Part shown: positions 47,901 to 56,654 of the stretch, one piece after another
How the letters are laid out: the number at the start of each line of letters is the position of its first letter
Numbering within the stretch: the stretch's first letter is position 1
The notes under the pieces: model-generated
What the model saw: the letters and a program-made list of their open reading frames with translations, nothing else
Database searches by the model: none
What the model was told of the DNA's origin: nothing
Assembly: GCF_048001765.1 (NCBI RefSeq)
Contig: NZ_CP181447.1
Span: 558,001 to 622,000 of the forward strand
Reading direction: 5' to 3'
DNA length: 64,000 bases
DNA from: Bombiscardovia asteroides_K
GTDB taxonomy: Bacteria; Actinomycetota; Actinomycetes; Actinomycetales; Bifidobacteriaceae
Program-made: the position numbers and the translations under genes

Positions 47901-48434
47901 AAGGCAGTCTTCGCTGTTGTGCTGGGTTCCATCAGTGTGCCTGGCATTGCCCCGGCTGTTCCGCAGTTTCTGCTGTTTGCCAAGATGGGTTTGACCAATA
48001 CGCCCTGGGCCATGATTCTGCCCAGCCTTATCAGTCCCTTCGGCTTGTACCTTATGTGGATATTCTCCGAGCAGGCTGTTCCCACGGAGCTCCTGGAGCC
48101 GGCCAGGGTTGACGGTGCGGGGGAGTTTAGAACCTTCCTGACCATCAGCCTGCCCCTGCTGGCTCCCGGAATCGTCACCACGGCCTTGTTCGCCATAGTG
48201 GCCACCTGGAATAACTACTTCCTGCCCCTGATCATGCTGAAGGATGCCAATTGGTACCCCCTGACCATCGGACTGAACCAATGGAAGAATCAGGCTAACA
48301 CTGCCGGCGGTCACGCCATACAGAACCTCGTCATCACCGGATCGCTGATCACGGTCATTCCTCTGATGATCGCTTTCCTGATTCTCCAGCGGTACTGGCA
48401 GTCCGGACTGGCTGCAGGAGCGGTCAAGGAATGA
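47900..48434 (+). pseudogene. Carbohydrate ABC transporter permease (MalG/CUT1), 5'-truncated
   Basis: C-terminal 177 or so codons of a CUT1 inner-membrane permease. The conserved EAA loop is recognisable: EPARVDGAGEFRTFLTISLPL, followed by TALFAIVATWNNYFLPLIML and a last membrane segment near the end. The N-terminal membrane segments are missing because the gene abuts the capsid fragment at about 47900. A GTG at 47919 lacks a ribosome site. The partner permease and original promoter are gone, so the intact transporter cannot be built from here. Confidence 0.85.
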
Positions 48435-48569
48435 ATGAATTTTTGAAAATTGCGGTCACTTAAACCATCGCGAGGTGAGTGGCCGGGAAGGGAGTCTCTC
48501 GTCTGTCATATGGCAAGGATTCATCCCAATAAAAGCTGATGGAAAGCACTAAGAGAAAAGAGTGATGTA

Positions 48570-49907
48570 ATGAAACATGCAAAAGGGCTGAAGCGCCTAG
48601 TGGCTTGTGCCGGCGTGCTGGCCATGTTTCTCGGTGTCACCGCCTGCGGAGGTAGCAAGCAGAGTAGCGGTGACGAAAATGTGGAGCTGAGCGTCTGGGC
48701 ATGGGAGCCCACCTTGAAAGCGGCAACCAAGGAGTTCGAGAAGAAGTACCCGAACATCAAGATCAAGTTGCAGAATGCCGGGACAGCTAAGGAGCAGTAC
48801 ACTGCACTTGACAACGCCTTCCAGGCAGGCAAGGGAGCACCTGATGTGGCGCAAATCGAACTCTACGCCCTGAGCCAGTATGCCATCAATGATCGGCTGA
48901 CCGATCTCAGTGACAGGACCAAGGGCTACTCGAAGTTCTACAATCCGGGCACTTGGAATTCGGTTCTGGTCAACAAAAAGCCCTACGGGCTGCCCTTTGG
49001 CTCGGGAGCCATGGCCTTCTTCTACAACAAGGATGTGTTCGACAAGGCAGGCGTTGATGCTACCCAGATCAAGACCTGGGATCAGTATTACGAGGCTGCT
49101 AAGAAGATTCGGGCGGTGGGTTCCTACATCGCTGCCGATTCCGGTGACGCGGGCTTCTTCGACGCCATGATCTGGCAGGCTAACGGGCATCCTTACAAGC
49201 TGTCCGCAGATGGCAAGGATTTGTCCATCAACCTTGATACCGACAAGGGAACTCAGAGCTTCATCAAGTGGTGGCAGAAGATGATCGACGAGGATTTGGT
49301 CGACACCAAGACCGTCATCTGGACCGAGGACTGGAACAAGAGCCTGAACAACGGCAAGCTCGCCTCTGCGCTGATCGGCTGCTGGATCCCAACTACTCTG
49401 GTCAACGTGGCACCCGACCAAGCAGGCAAATGGAGGGTCACAACCATGCCCACCCAGGATGGGTCTGCTGTCAACTCCAACCATGGCGGTTCGTCGCTGG
49501 CGATTATGGCTTCAAGCAAGAAGACCGATACAGCCTATAAGTACATTGATTTCATCTCGCGGAACCAGGCCAGCATTGACGCTCGTGTGGCAGGCGGTTC
49601 ATTCCCTGACGACGTGAAGACCACTGAATCGAAGAAGTTCAAGGAGGCCACCACCGTCAAGAACACCAAGGGCGATGACATCGAATACTTCGGCGGTCAG
49701 AAGTACAACGAGGTTCTGGCCAAGGCGGCAAGCGATGTGATCCCTGGTCACGCCACGCTGCCCTTCGAGGTCTATGCGCGGACGGTATTCGCTGACGACG
49801 TCGGTTCTGCCTATACCGACAAGAAGATCACTCTGAAGCAGGGTGTGGATGCCTGGCAGAAGCACCTGAAGGAATACGGTAAGCAGCAGGGCTTCAACGT
49901 GCACTGA
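48570..49907 (+). CDS. Sugar ABC transporter substrate-binding lipoprotein
   Basis: 445 residues. Lipoprotein signal KGLKRLVACAGVLAMFLG with lipobox VTAC near residue 24-27. Family-1 extracellular solute-binding protein: LSVWAWEPTLKAATKEFEKK, GAPDVAQIELYALSQYA, GLPFGSGAMAFFYNKDVFDK, and GGSSLAIMASSKKTDTAYKY. Usually captures an oligosaccharide for the CUT1 permease. Here it follows the truncated permease by 135 bases, so it belongs to an interrupted uptake operon. A strong hairpin follows the gene. The AraC regulator downstream probably controls this sugar system. Confidence 0.93.
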   Translation: MKHAKGLKRLVACAGVLAMFLGVTACGGSKQSSGDENVELSVWAWEPTLKAATKEFEKKYPNIKIKLQNAGTAKEQYTALDNAFQAGKGAPDVAQIELYALSQYAINDRLTDLSDRTKGYSKFYNPGTWNSVLVNKKPYGLPFGSGAMAFFYNKDVFDKAGVDATQIKTWDQYYEAAKKIRAVGSYIAADSGDAGFFDAMIWQANGHPYKLSADGKDLSINLDTDKGTQSFIKWWQKMIDEDLVDTKTVIWTEDWNKSLNNGKLASALIGCWIPTTLVNVAPDQAGKWRVTTMPTQDGSAVNSNHGGSSLAIMASSKKTDTAYKYIDFISRNQASIDARVAGGSFPDDVKTTESKKFKEATTVKNTKGDDIEYFGGQKYNEVLAKAASDVIPGHATLPFEVYARTVFADDVGSAYTDKKITLKQGVDAWQKHLKEYGKQQGFNVH

Positions 49908-49931
49908 TCTTCATAAAGTAATGGGAACTCT

Positions 49932-49968
49932 GCCGTTGCCTTGTATTGTTTGAGTATGAGGCAACGGC
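49932..49968 (+). terminator. Terminator hairpin after the binding-protein gene
   Basis: GCCGTTGCCT / AGGCAACGGC, a perfect 10-base stem with a 17-base loop, 25 bases after the stop. Short T-run only. Confidence 0.65.
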
Positions 49969-50098
49969 TTCGCCGTATGGGCAAGGACGAAGCCCTATGG
50001 CTGATGTATGTGTCGTTTCGTGGCTTCGTTTAAAGGCCGTCAGGAGCGGCTGTTGTGATTCGTTGGGAAATTGGTTTGTGCGGAAAGGAGGGTACGTC

Positions 50099-50953
50099 AT
50101 GGCGAAGCCTGCTGAACACGGCATCGATGTCAATGCCTCTGACTTTTTGATTCACACTCCTTCGGCTATTGCGCGAACAACTTTCTTCTATCCGTTGCGG
50201 GTGGGCAAATTCTCCTATGAACCCGGCTACAGGCTGGAGCGACGATCCTTTGACAGCTATCTGATCATTCATATCGATAGCGGCAGGCTGACGCTGAATC
50301 TGCCCGAAGGCTCTTTTGTGGCTGAGGAGGGCCGGTTTGCGCTGGTCAACTGCTACGCACACCATGCCTACGGCACCGATGTCCCAACGACCGCCCAATG
50401 GCTCCACTTCGACGGCATCATGGCTCGGCCCTACTACGACTACATCATCAGGAAGCTAAGCAACGTTTTCATGCTTTCCTCCGAGACCTACGCCTTGGAG
50501 CGGATGCGGACCATTACCTCCTTGATGACGGCGGAAAACGGCTATTCGGAAGCGAGGATGTCCAAATACATCACCGACCTGCTCACCGAGTTTGCCGATG
50601 AGCAGCCGCGATCCTTCAAACGAAAGCAGGAGGAGGTGGTTGAGGACACGATTGCTTATGTGTCCTCCCACTTGTATGAGCCGCTCACCGTCTCCGAGCT
50701 GGCCAAGCGGGTCTTTCTGAGCGAGTACCACTTCATCCGATTGTTCAAGCAGGAGACCGGCATCACGCCCCATGCCTACCTGGTGGATTCCCGGATTCAT
50801 GCGGTGCAGTATTTGCTGGTAAACACAGGGATGTCCATACGACAGATTTGTCAGCAGTGCGGTTTCACATCCGAATCCTCACTGTGTGCATCCTTCAAGA
50901 AGAGCACTGGCATGACGCCTATGAAGTATCGCAGACTCAAGCAGGGCGGGTGA
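50099..50953 (+). CDS. AraC-family transcriptional regulator
   Basis: 284 residues from ATG 50099 (MAKPAEHGID), with GAAAGGAGGG at the right distance; the open frame to 49946 is discarded. N-terminal cupin-like sensor (residues about 25-120: VGKFSYEPGYRLERRSFDSY, VNCYAHHAYGTD). C-terminal double helix-turn-helix: YEPLTVSELAKRVFLSEYHF and TGMSIRQICQQCGFTSESSL, ending KSTGMTPMKYRR. Such proteins activate sugar-uptake genes in response to their substrate, which fits its place behind the sugar-binding protein. Confidence 0.92.
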   Translation: MAKPAEHGIDVNASDFLIHTPSAIARTTFFYPLRVGKFSYEPGYRLERRSFDSYLIIHIDSGRLTLNLPEGSFVAEEGRFALVNCYAHHAYGTDVPTTAQWLHFDGIMARPYYDYIIRKLSNVFMLSSETYALERMRTITSLMTAENGYSEARMSKYITDLLTEFADEQPRSFKRKQEEVVEDTIAYVSSHLYEPLTVSELAKRVFLSEYHFIRLFKQETGITPHAYLVDSRIHAVQYLLVNTGMSIRQICQQCGFTSESSLCASFKKSTGMTPMKYRRLKQGG

Positions 50954-50979
50954 CTGACAGGTATTGATTCGGCTGTCAG
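50954..50979 (+). terminator. Hairpin after the AraC gene
   Basis: CTGACAG / CTGTCAG stem immediately downstream of the stop, without T-run. The remaining spacer to 51246 has no visible gene. Confidence 0.4.
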
Positions 50980-51246
50980 CTCCTGAGGCGTATCTGAATA
51001 AATTCATCTCTACGATGCGCGCTTTACGCATTCACAAAGCCTGGTCTTCCATCGATCCGTCCCCTGACATTGGCGGAATCGAAGGTGAACGATAATTCGT
51101 TATCGTAATTGGGTCTGAGATCCTGCTATTAGTTTCGTTGTGTAACCATATGCTGCGGCGGAATAAGAACAGCAGCAAATCCGCTGGACGGGCTGCCGGG
51201 CTAAGTCAGACCATGTCTAAGCCAGACCACGCTCGAACTTACCCGG

Positions 51247-52128
51247 TCAGGCTTTCTTCCTGGCTACCATCGAGAAGGTCAGGGGAATCTGAGGCTGATT
51301 TCGGGGCATAATCCAGCCCTTGAGATCTGGGCTGTACTCAAGCATCGGCAGTGACTGCCAGTCATCCACATTATGCTCGCCGATGGCCTCTACAGTCAGT
51401 CCCGCACCCAACAGGGCACTGCTTATTTCCTGGAAGTCGTGAGCCCAATTGTGATTGGTGGTGTGCGTAATTCTGGGTGTTGTACCATCTTCGAGCGAGT
51501 CGGTTGCTGACGTGTAGCTTTGATCAGTCTCATAAGTCGTTTCTGTCCCGCTAAAATAATCTTGAACTATCGACAAGCCTTCGTTGTTCAAGGCGAAAAG
51601 CAGGGGATGGTTGTCGCGGATCATGAATATTCCGCCGTCTGCTAGCAGGGAGGCGATTGAACGAGCCCAGTCCTTCAGATCGGGAAGCCAGGTGATGGTT
51701 CCGCAGCTGGTGACGATGACATCGAACGAGCCTTTCTGCTCGGGCATGGCATCGGCAGCGCAACGAGCGTCGCTTTGAACATAGGTTATCGTTGCTCCGG
51801 CCCGTTCGGATAACTTCCTGGCATAATCCAGCGAGGTAGGAGAGAAATCCAGGCCATATACGTCTCGTGCTCCCAAGCGCCACCACGAGATGGTATCAGA
51901 GCCTATATGGCATTGCAGATGCAAAAGACGCAAACCCTTGATGCTGTGTTCGGGCAGATGGGGCTTCAAAACCTCCAGATCGCGCAAAGTCACGGGCGAC
52001 AGAGCCGATGGGTCATCCGCAAAAGCGTCCAGGTCTCCATAGCCACCATTGGCATGCACAACTGCCCTGTCATTCCAGTTGAGGAGATTATCCTCTACAT
52101 CCTCGTTCTGGTGCAAACCTTGAGGCAA
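51247..52128 (-). CDS. SAM-dependent methyltransferase, class I
   Basis: 293 residues from a TTG start at 52128, four bases after AAAGGAG. Rossmann motif I is modified: LRLLHLQCHIGSDTISWWRLGA, then YGLDFSPTSLDYARKLSE (motif II), VQSDARC and FDVIVTSCGTITWLPDLKDW (motif IV region). The second half has IFMIRDNHPLLFAL and a C-terminal WIMPRNQPQIPLTFSMVARK. This is the methyltransferase 11/25 type with unknown small-molecule substrate. It stands alone, convergent with the AraC gene. Confidence 0.9.
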   Translation of the reverse strand: MPQGLHQNEDVEDNLLNWNDRAVVHANGGYGDLDAFADDPSALSPVTLRDLEVLKPHLPEHSIKGLRLLHLQCHIGSDTISWWRLGARDVYGLDFSPTSLDYARKLSERAGATITYVQSDARCAADAMPEQKGSFDVIVTSCGTITWLPDLKDWARSIASLLADGGIFMIRDNHPLLFALNNEGLSIVQDYFSGTETTYETDQSYTSATDSLEDGTTPRITHTTNHNWAHDFQEISSALLGAGLTVEAIGEHNVDDWQSLPMLEYSPDLKGWIMPRNQPQIPLTFSMVARKKA

Positions 52129-52288
52129 GGTGCTCCTTTCTGATGAGGCTTATCAACAGTGATCGAGTTGGACAGTGTCTGAAACAGGTTTTTCAAGTGC
52201 AGATTTGTGCAGACTCGTAAGTCATACGCGAATATGCAATTTTTTATTATCTCGAATATCCAATACATTAGCAAATACAGGATTCCCG

Positions 52289-52302
52289 GGATGCGATTCG
52301 AA
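52289..52302 (+). repeat. 14-base copy of the tRNA-Arg 3' half (candidate attachment site remnant)
   Basis: GGATGCGATTCGAA, identical and in the same orientation to 56379-56392 in the tRNA-Arg gene, which covers its T-arm and acceptor-side bases. Confidence 0.45.
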
Positions 52303-52641
52303 TACTGCAATAGTAATTTTGACTTTGAGTTAAGTATTTTCCCGACCATCGATTGTGTATTAGATCAAATATCAGGGAATTCATAGTGGGCAATTGTCCA
52401 CTTGTCGCTCTAGTTCGACGACTGGGAGATAAATGGTTCCCTGAGTTTTCGATGATTTCCTGTAGGAGCGTTTGTGTTTTATTTTCGAAAGTTCGTTTCC
52501 TCGGTTTTCATTTGTATCTTTCACTGATCTGTCTTTACTTAGTAATAATGAGCATAAAAAATAATCGTTGCAGTGTCGTATGCATGGTGCGTGGCAGGGG
52601 GTCTTTACAAAGAAGGGTAAATGACCTTGCTGTCGTCTCGT

Positions 52642-52655
52642 GGGGGGGGGGGGGG
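52642..52655. repeat. Poly-G14 tract upstream of the AbiH-like gene
   Basis: Fourteen G, about 330 bases before the AbiH-like start codon. No reading frame links it to the gene, so any effect would be on transcription. Confidence 0.85.
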
Positions 52656-52761
52656 TCAGCTTTGCGCACTGCTGACTAAGCTTCATAACTTTACGCACGC
52701 CTTCAACGGTCGAAAAAGACCATCGAAGACGTCTGCTTAAAAAGACGTGCTAAGACCAGCC

Positions 52762-52956
52762 ATGTGCACTATAGAGCTTGCCGGGGCATTAAATGATGAG
52801 AAAGTTAGTTTATATAAATACGGAAAACTAAACCAATATCTACCAGAAATTATATCGACCGCAATACGAATAATAGATACGCTGGTTGGCATAAGAAAAT
52901 CTGTTACTGATTGGTCCGCCTCATTTCTGGAATATATAGTTACCTTGTCAAGATGA
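52762..52956 (+). CDS. Possible small gene before the AbiH-like gene
   Basis: 64 residues from ATG 52762 (MCTIELAGALNDEKVSL), 28 bases ahead of the AbiH-like start, same strand. A middle hydrophobic helix (IISTAIRIIDTLVGIRKS) is possible. No ribosome site is visible, so it may be chance. If real it would be co-transcribed with the defence gene. Confidence 0.3.
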   Translation: MCTIELAGALNDEKVSLYKYGKLNQYLPEIISTAIRIIDTLVGIRKSVTDWSASFLEYIVTLSR

Positions 52957-52983
52957 CCATGATGCCGAAGCAAAAGGGGAATT

Positions 52984-54255
52984 ATGTCGTCAAATAGCAA
53001 GCTATTGATCCTTGGTAACGGTTTCGATCTCCAGTGCTCACTGAAGTCTAGTTTCGACGATTTCATGAAAACGAGACTAGCCAAAGTTGATGAGGTAGAC
53101 AATTTATTTAAAAGGTTACACAACCTACCTGATATTACCGTTACTAGGCCTGATCAATCGACGATTGGTGGTAACGCACTTTCTTACTGGCTTTGGGAGA
53201 AAGGCCTGACGGTTTGGGATTTTATTTTTTATGAGGATAAGCAAAAACGAACATGGTATGACATTGAAGACTGCATCAGAACTTGGGTGGACTATCGTCT
53301 GGTACCTGAGAACGCTTTCAATAAGCCACCGATACAACAAATCTGCCTGGACTATGAACACTCTGACCATCAAAAAGGTTTATACATTAATCCCCCAATA
53401 GAAGCAAAACAATGCGTATTGGTTTATGCTTGTGATTTCTACTACTGGAATGGGAAGCCAGAGATGCTTTTAAGCATCCTTCTTGATCAGTTGCATCACT
53501 ATGAGAAAGCGTTTGCTGTCTATTTGCAGGAACAAGTAGACAAGAACCATGAATATTCGAGCCTTGCTACGAGCCTGCTGCTGAACTTAGTTAATGACCA
53601 ATCTTCCACACCCGCGCTCAAAGCTAATAGTTACGATAAGCAATACCTGGGGAACCCAGAGTCGATTAACATATTGGATTTTAATTACACATACCCGATA
53701 ATGGAAGACTGGGCAAACAAGCCGGACTGCCTCAACGTCCATGGCTTAGCTAACAAGGGAAACATCATTTTTGGCATTGATGGGACGAGATTAAAAACAA
53801 CTCATGAGTGTTATGCGAACATTGTAAAATTCACGAAAACATATCGTCTTATGGCATTAAGTCGCAATCCACACCGTTCCCTTGTCCGTCCATATCTTTC
53901 TTATTCTTCAATCGGGGCGACGGACATGATTAAGTTCTTCGGCCACTCTCTTGGAGATGCGGACTACTCGTACTTCCAAGCTATTTTCGATGGGGTAGAC
54001 CTCTATGAGAGTAATACACGCCTAATTTTTTATTACAACGAATATCGCCGGAATACGAAAAAGAAAAATGATAAAGCTAAGAGTGCACAAGAGGAGATGT
54101 TCGAGAAAGTCTACAACCTTATCAGTACATACGGTCAGACCTTGAACAGCAAAGATCATGGCAGGAACCTGCTGCACAAGCTCCTCTTGGAGGGTAGGCT
54201 GACTATCAAGCAATCTCCCATATACCCTAATCATGACTACTATCAAGAATACTGA
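52984..54255 (+). CDS. AbiH-like abortive infection protein
   Basis: 423 residues from ATG 52984, with AAAAGGGG four bases upstream. The N-terminus SKLLILGNGFDLQCSLKSSF matches the hallmark of the phage abortive infection AbiH family (ILGNGFDL..GL.T.F). Later motifs fit: SINILDFNYTYPI (NFNYT-like), LNVHGLANKG and IIFGIDG, and FFGHSLGDADYSYF. The GHSL.D.D motif near the end is also conserved in the family. AbiH proteins act against phages by an unclear route, possibly as SIR2-like or nucleotide-binding enzymes. Low GC and the nearby tRNA-like repeat suggest horizontal transfer. Confidence 0.85.
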   Translation: MSSNSKLLILGNGFDLQCSLKSSFDDFMKTRLAKVDEVDNLFKRLHNLPDITVTRPDQSTIGGNALSYWLWEKGLTVWDFIFYEDKQKRTWYDIEDCIRTWVDYRLVPENAFNKPPIQQICLDYEHSDHQKGLYINPPIEAKQCVLVYACDFYYWNGKPEMLLSILLDQLHHYEKAFAVYLQEQVDKNHEYSSLATSLLLNLVNDQSSTPALKANSYDKQYLGNPESINILDFNYTYPIMEDWANKPDCLNVHGLANKGNIIFGIDGTRLKTTHECYANIVKFTKTYRLMALSRNPHRSLVRPYLSYSSIGATDMIKFFGHSLGDADYSYFQAIFDGVDLYESNTRLIFYYNEYRRNTKKKNDKAKSAQEEMFEKVYNLISTYGQTLNSKDHGRNLLHKLLLEGRLTIKQSPIYPNHDYYQEY

Positions 54256-55099
54256 ACTCTGAAACTGTTCTTTTGCAGGTGAGAGCATGCCTTGGCTTGG
54301 ATTAATCGTCTATTTCGTTGATTTTTCAGAACCAATCAGGCGAAAAACAAAGGTCTTTTGTTCGTTACAGGTGTGCGTGCCGGCCTTGGATGCATATAAG
54401 GTTCCAGATTTGTATGTAGTTGTGTTGTATTTCCGATTAGTGCCGGTCCGGGTCGTTTCACCGCCATGCGGCTTACATGGTAACTTATAAGTTCTTGACT
54501 ACAGATTTCCGGGGTTCAATTGTCATTTCGGGCTTACAGCTCTACATCCAGATTGGACATTAGTGCTGGCCGTCAGTTGATTCTCCTACTAGCACTAGCA
54601 AACTGACGATTGGTCGTGTCTGCTCAGGGCTGACATCTCATTCAGCTGTGTTGTTGGAATTGCTTGCTACATGAACTGCGGTTTTCTCTGATTCGGTATA
54701 CCGATAGGCATCCGTCAGTTCCCGGAGAAGTTGAGTACACGCTAATCTTTTTGATCGGCCCGAATCGTTGGCCGCCATGCAGTACTGCAGCATTTTTTCG
54801 TCAGGTGCGTCGCGCGTCATCTACCTTTGCCAAGGTGCCAATATAGTCTGTCAATGCTGTGTCATGAGCTATGCGATCCAACGCCTTATCGGCCGCTGTG
54901 CCAAGCATAATATTTCTTCCCTATCCTTTGGAACTTTCGAAAAAATTGTGCAAAATACAGAGTGTTACGAGTATAGGCGCGAGTAGGAGGGATGTAAACG
55001 CTCTCGATAATGAAGTTTTCGGCTCCCCTGTTTTGTATGCGCGGCACCTGAAAATGGAATGTCCGATAAGCAGCACAACATAACAGGAAAAGGAAACGC
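54256..55099. other. Spacer between AbiH-like gene and fic unit
   Basis: Apart from the broken minus-strand frame at 54638-54908, no gene is recognised. AT-rich like the AbiH-like gene. Confidence 0.4.
54638..54908 (-). pseudogene. Frameshifted small gene of unknown function
   Basis: ATG 54908 follows AGGGAAGAAA. The first frame reads MLGTAADKALDRIAHDTALT and on to KVDDARRT before a stop at 54801; the next frame from 54820 continues EKMLQYCMAANDSGRSKRLA to a stop at 54638. Both parts have helix-like, protein-like composition, and removing one base near 54810-54825 joins them into about 90 residues. No family recognised. Confidence 0.35.
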
Positions 55100-55310
55100 A
55101 TGAATGCTATGAGCAATAATCCGACAAACATGTTCGGACGACTGTGTCTCGGACATGGTAAGTGCTACCAGCCACATTGAGGATTTGCTCACTAGAGTTG
55201 ACCTCGTTGCGGCTGGTCTGTCGGAAGCCAGGCGAGAACAGTTGATGCAGAACACGGCTGACATGGGAGAATCTACGCAAAACAGGAATGGAAGGAAATC
55301 ATATGAGTGA
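55100..55310 (+). pseudogene. Small gene before fic, probably frameshifted; candidate antitoxin
   Basis: ATG 55100 has a very good ribosome site (AGGAAAAGGAAA), but its frame (MNAMSNNPTNMFGRL) stops soon. From about 55140 another frame gives SDMVSATSHIEDLLTRVDLV and ends at 55310, overlapping the fic start by eight bases. Deleting one base in CTGTGTCTC joins both into about 69 residues. Position and overlap are typical of small antitoxins paired with Fic proteins. TSHIED is near, but not equal to, the known inhibitory pattern [ST]xxxE[GN]. Confidence 0.4.
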
Positions 55311-56055
55311 GCGCGTATTGCTGAGTACCAAACAGCTTGCCGGGCTCCTGTACTCCATGGGCCGCACCTTTGATGGTCTGCAGTCGACCTTCTTAGCCAC
55401 TGAGGAGTTCCTGCGCACGGGAAACCCCCATGTCGTCAATTCCAAGGCTGACTACAACCTTCTTCTTGACCTGCGGCAGGCCGCGGAGTACACCCTGCAC
55501 TACGACTATGCGCACAAGCCGATTGACCTTGCATACGTGAAGTCCATCAATGCGCAGTTGACAAGGACTGCTGCCATGGAACCAGGCAAGCTGCGCGACG
55601 AACGCATTCCTGTCATGGTCAACACCCCTTTGGGAAGGTACGAGCCACCAGTACCTGATTCCGCGGCAGTCGCATCACTGATAAAAAGCACCGTTAGGAG
55701 AGCAACTGGAAAAAACAACCTGGAAGAGGCGGTGCGTCTTTTCGCTGGCTTAGCCAAGATGCAGCCATTCGGCGACGGGAATAAGAGGACTGCGTTGCTC
55801 GCTGGTAATGGGCTGCTGATCGCGCATGGCGGACGGTATCCGCTCACCGTGCCCACAAGTGATAAGGACAGAACCTGGTTCAACCAGGAGCTGGCTGCTT
55901 ATTATCTCAACAATGATCAGACGATTATTCGCCACTTGGCCAAGTGGAACAGGCAGCATGCACTTCAGGTAGAGGATAAGGATAACAGGGACGACAAGCC
56001 GTCCTTCGTCCCCGAACAGACTCTCGTGACCCAGGCTGACGGTCCTGACCTGTAG
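55303..56055 (+). CDS. Fic/DOC family protein
   Basis: 250 residues from ATG 55303 (MSERVLLSTKQ), with AAGGAA five bases upstream. Fic core motif reads MQPFGDGNKRTALLAGN: the HPFxDGN(G/K)R loop with Gln in place of the usual catalytic His, and the NKRTA end seen in DOC. The phosphate-binding Gly/Asn/Arg are kept. Fic proteins transfer AMP or phosphate to targets; the His-to-Gln change may reduce or alter this. The small overlapping upstream frame may be the antitoxin. Part of the low-GC island next to tRNA-Arg. Confidence 0.85.
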   Translation: MSERVLLSTKQLAGLLYSMGRTFDGLQSTFLATEEFLRTGNPHVVNSKADYNLLLDLRQAAEYTLHYDYAHKPIDLAYVKSINAQLTRTAAMEPGKLRDERIPVMVNTPLGRYEPPVPDSAAVASLIKSTVRRATGKNNLEEAVRLFAGLAKMQPFGDGNKRTALLAGNGLLIAHGGRYPLTVPTSDKDRTWFNQELAAYYLNNDQTIIRHLAKWNRQHALQVEDKDNRDDKPSFVPEQTLVTQADGPDL

Positions 56056-56372
56056 CGTCTTCTTCTTTCGGCTGGTGACGGTCAAACGAGCACAGCGATC
56101 GGCACATGGTGTGAGTCGGCCGGTGCCAGATCGACTGTTCTGACTTCGATGGCCTGTCCGACGCCTGCGTCAGCCGGACTGTGTATTAGTCCGACTGACA
56201 GTACCGGCATCTTGTCCAGGATGGGCAATTGTGCCAATGTACATGTGCGGATGCAAGCAGCGGGGGGGGGGGGGGTGCTCGTTGGCGATGCGTCAGAATA
56301 CAAAAGTCATAGGGCTAGGAAATGGTTGCAGAGAACAAAGCCAAGTATTTCCTTATGCCTGGGTCGCCAGAG
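56056..56372. other. Spacer between fic and tRNA-Arg with a poly-G tract
   Basis: Contains G14 at 56262-56275. A minus frame from 56303 crosses it (PPPP) and continues KMPVLSVGLIHSPADAGVG to 56082; the composition is protein-like but the family is not recognised. It could be a relic gene with its own slippage tract. Confidence 0.4.
56262..56275. repeat. Poly-G14 tract downstream of fic
   Basis: Fourteen G about 205 bases after the fic stop. On the minus strand it would encode Pro residues in a 73-codon frame of unknown identity. Confidence 0.85.
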
Positions 56373-56445
56373 TGCCCCGGATGCGATTCGAACGCACGAC
56401 ACCTTCTTTAGGAGAGAAGTGCTCTATCCCCTGAGCTACCGGGGC
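56373..56445 (-). tRNA. tRNA-Arg (anticodon CCU)
   Basis: 73 bases. Acceptor stem GCCCCGG/CCGGGGC with A discriminator, D-arm with AGCTCAGGGGATAGAGC, anticodon stem CTTCT/AGAAG around loop CTCCTAA (anticodon CCT), T-loop TTCGAAT. CCA is not encoded. Its 3' half is the likely integration target of the neighbouring island. Confidence 0.95.
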
Positions 56446-56654
56446 AACGCAAACTACTGTACCACGAAGTGGGACTTGGGCAGGTCGCTGGTGTGCAGGC
56501 CCAGGGGGAGGCCCTGTAGCCGTGCTCTTCCTGGAGAAGTTGGCTCCCTATTCCAGCCCACCATACGTCCATGGTTTACAATTGCTCAACGGCCGAACTG
56601 ACTATACATCCCTAAGAGGGGGACCGGGTTGGCGATGATTTGCTGGAGGAGACC

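Larger units (their letters stand above)
52129..52983. other. AT-rich spacer upstream of the AbiH-like gene
   Basis: Contains the tRNA-like 14-base repeat (52289-52302), a G14 tract (52642-52655) and the leader of the AbiH-like gene. Frames crossing the G tract end soon in every phase and do not join the AbiH frame. Base composition is clearly lower in GC than the core regions. Confidence 0.5.
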
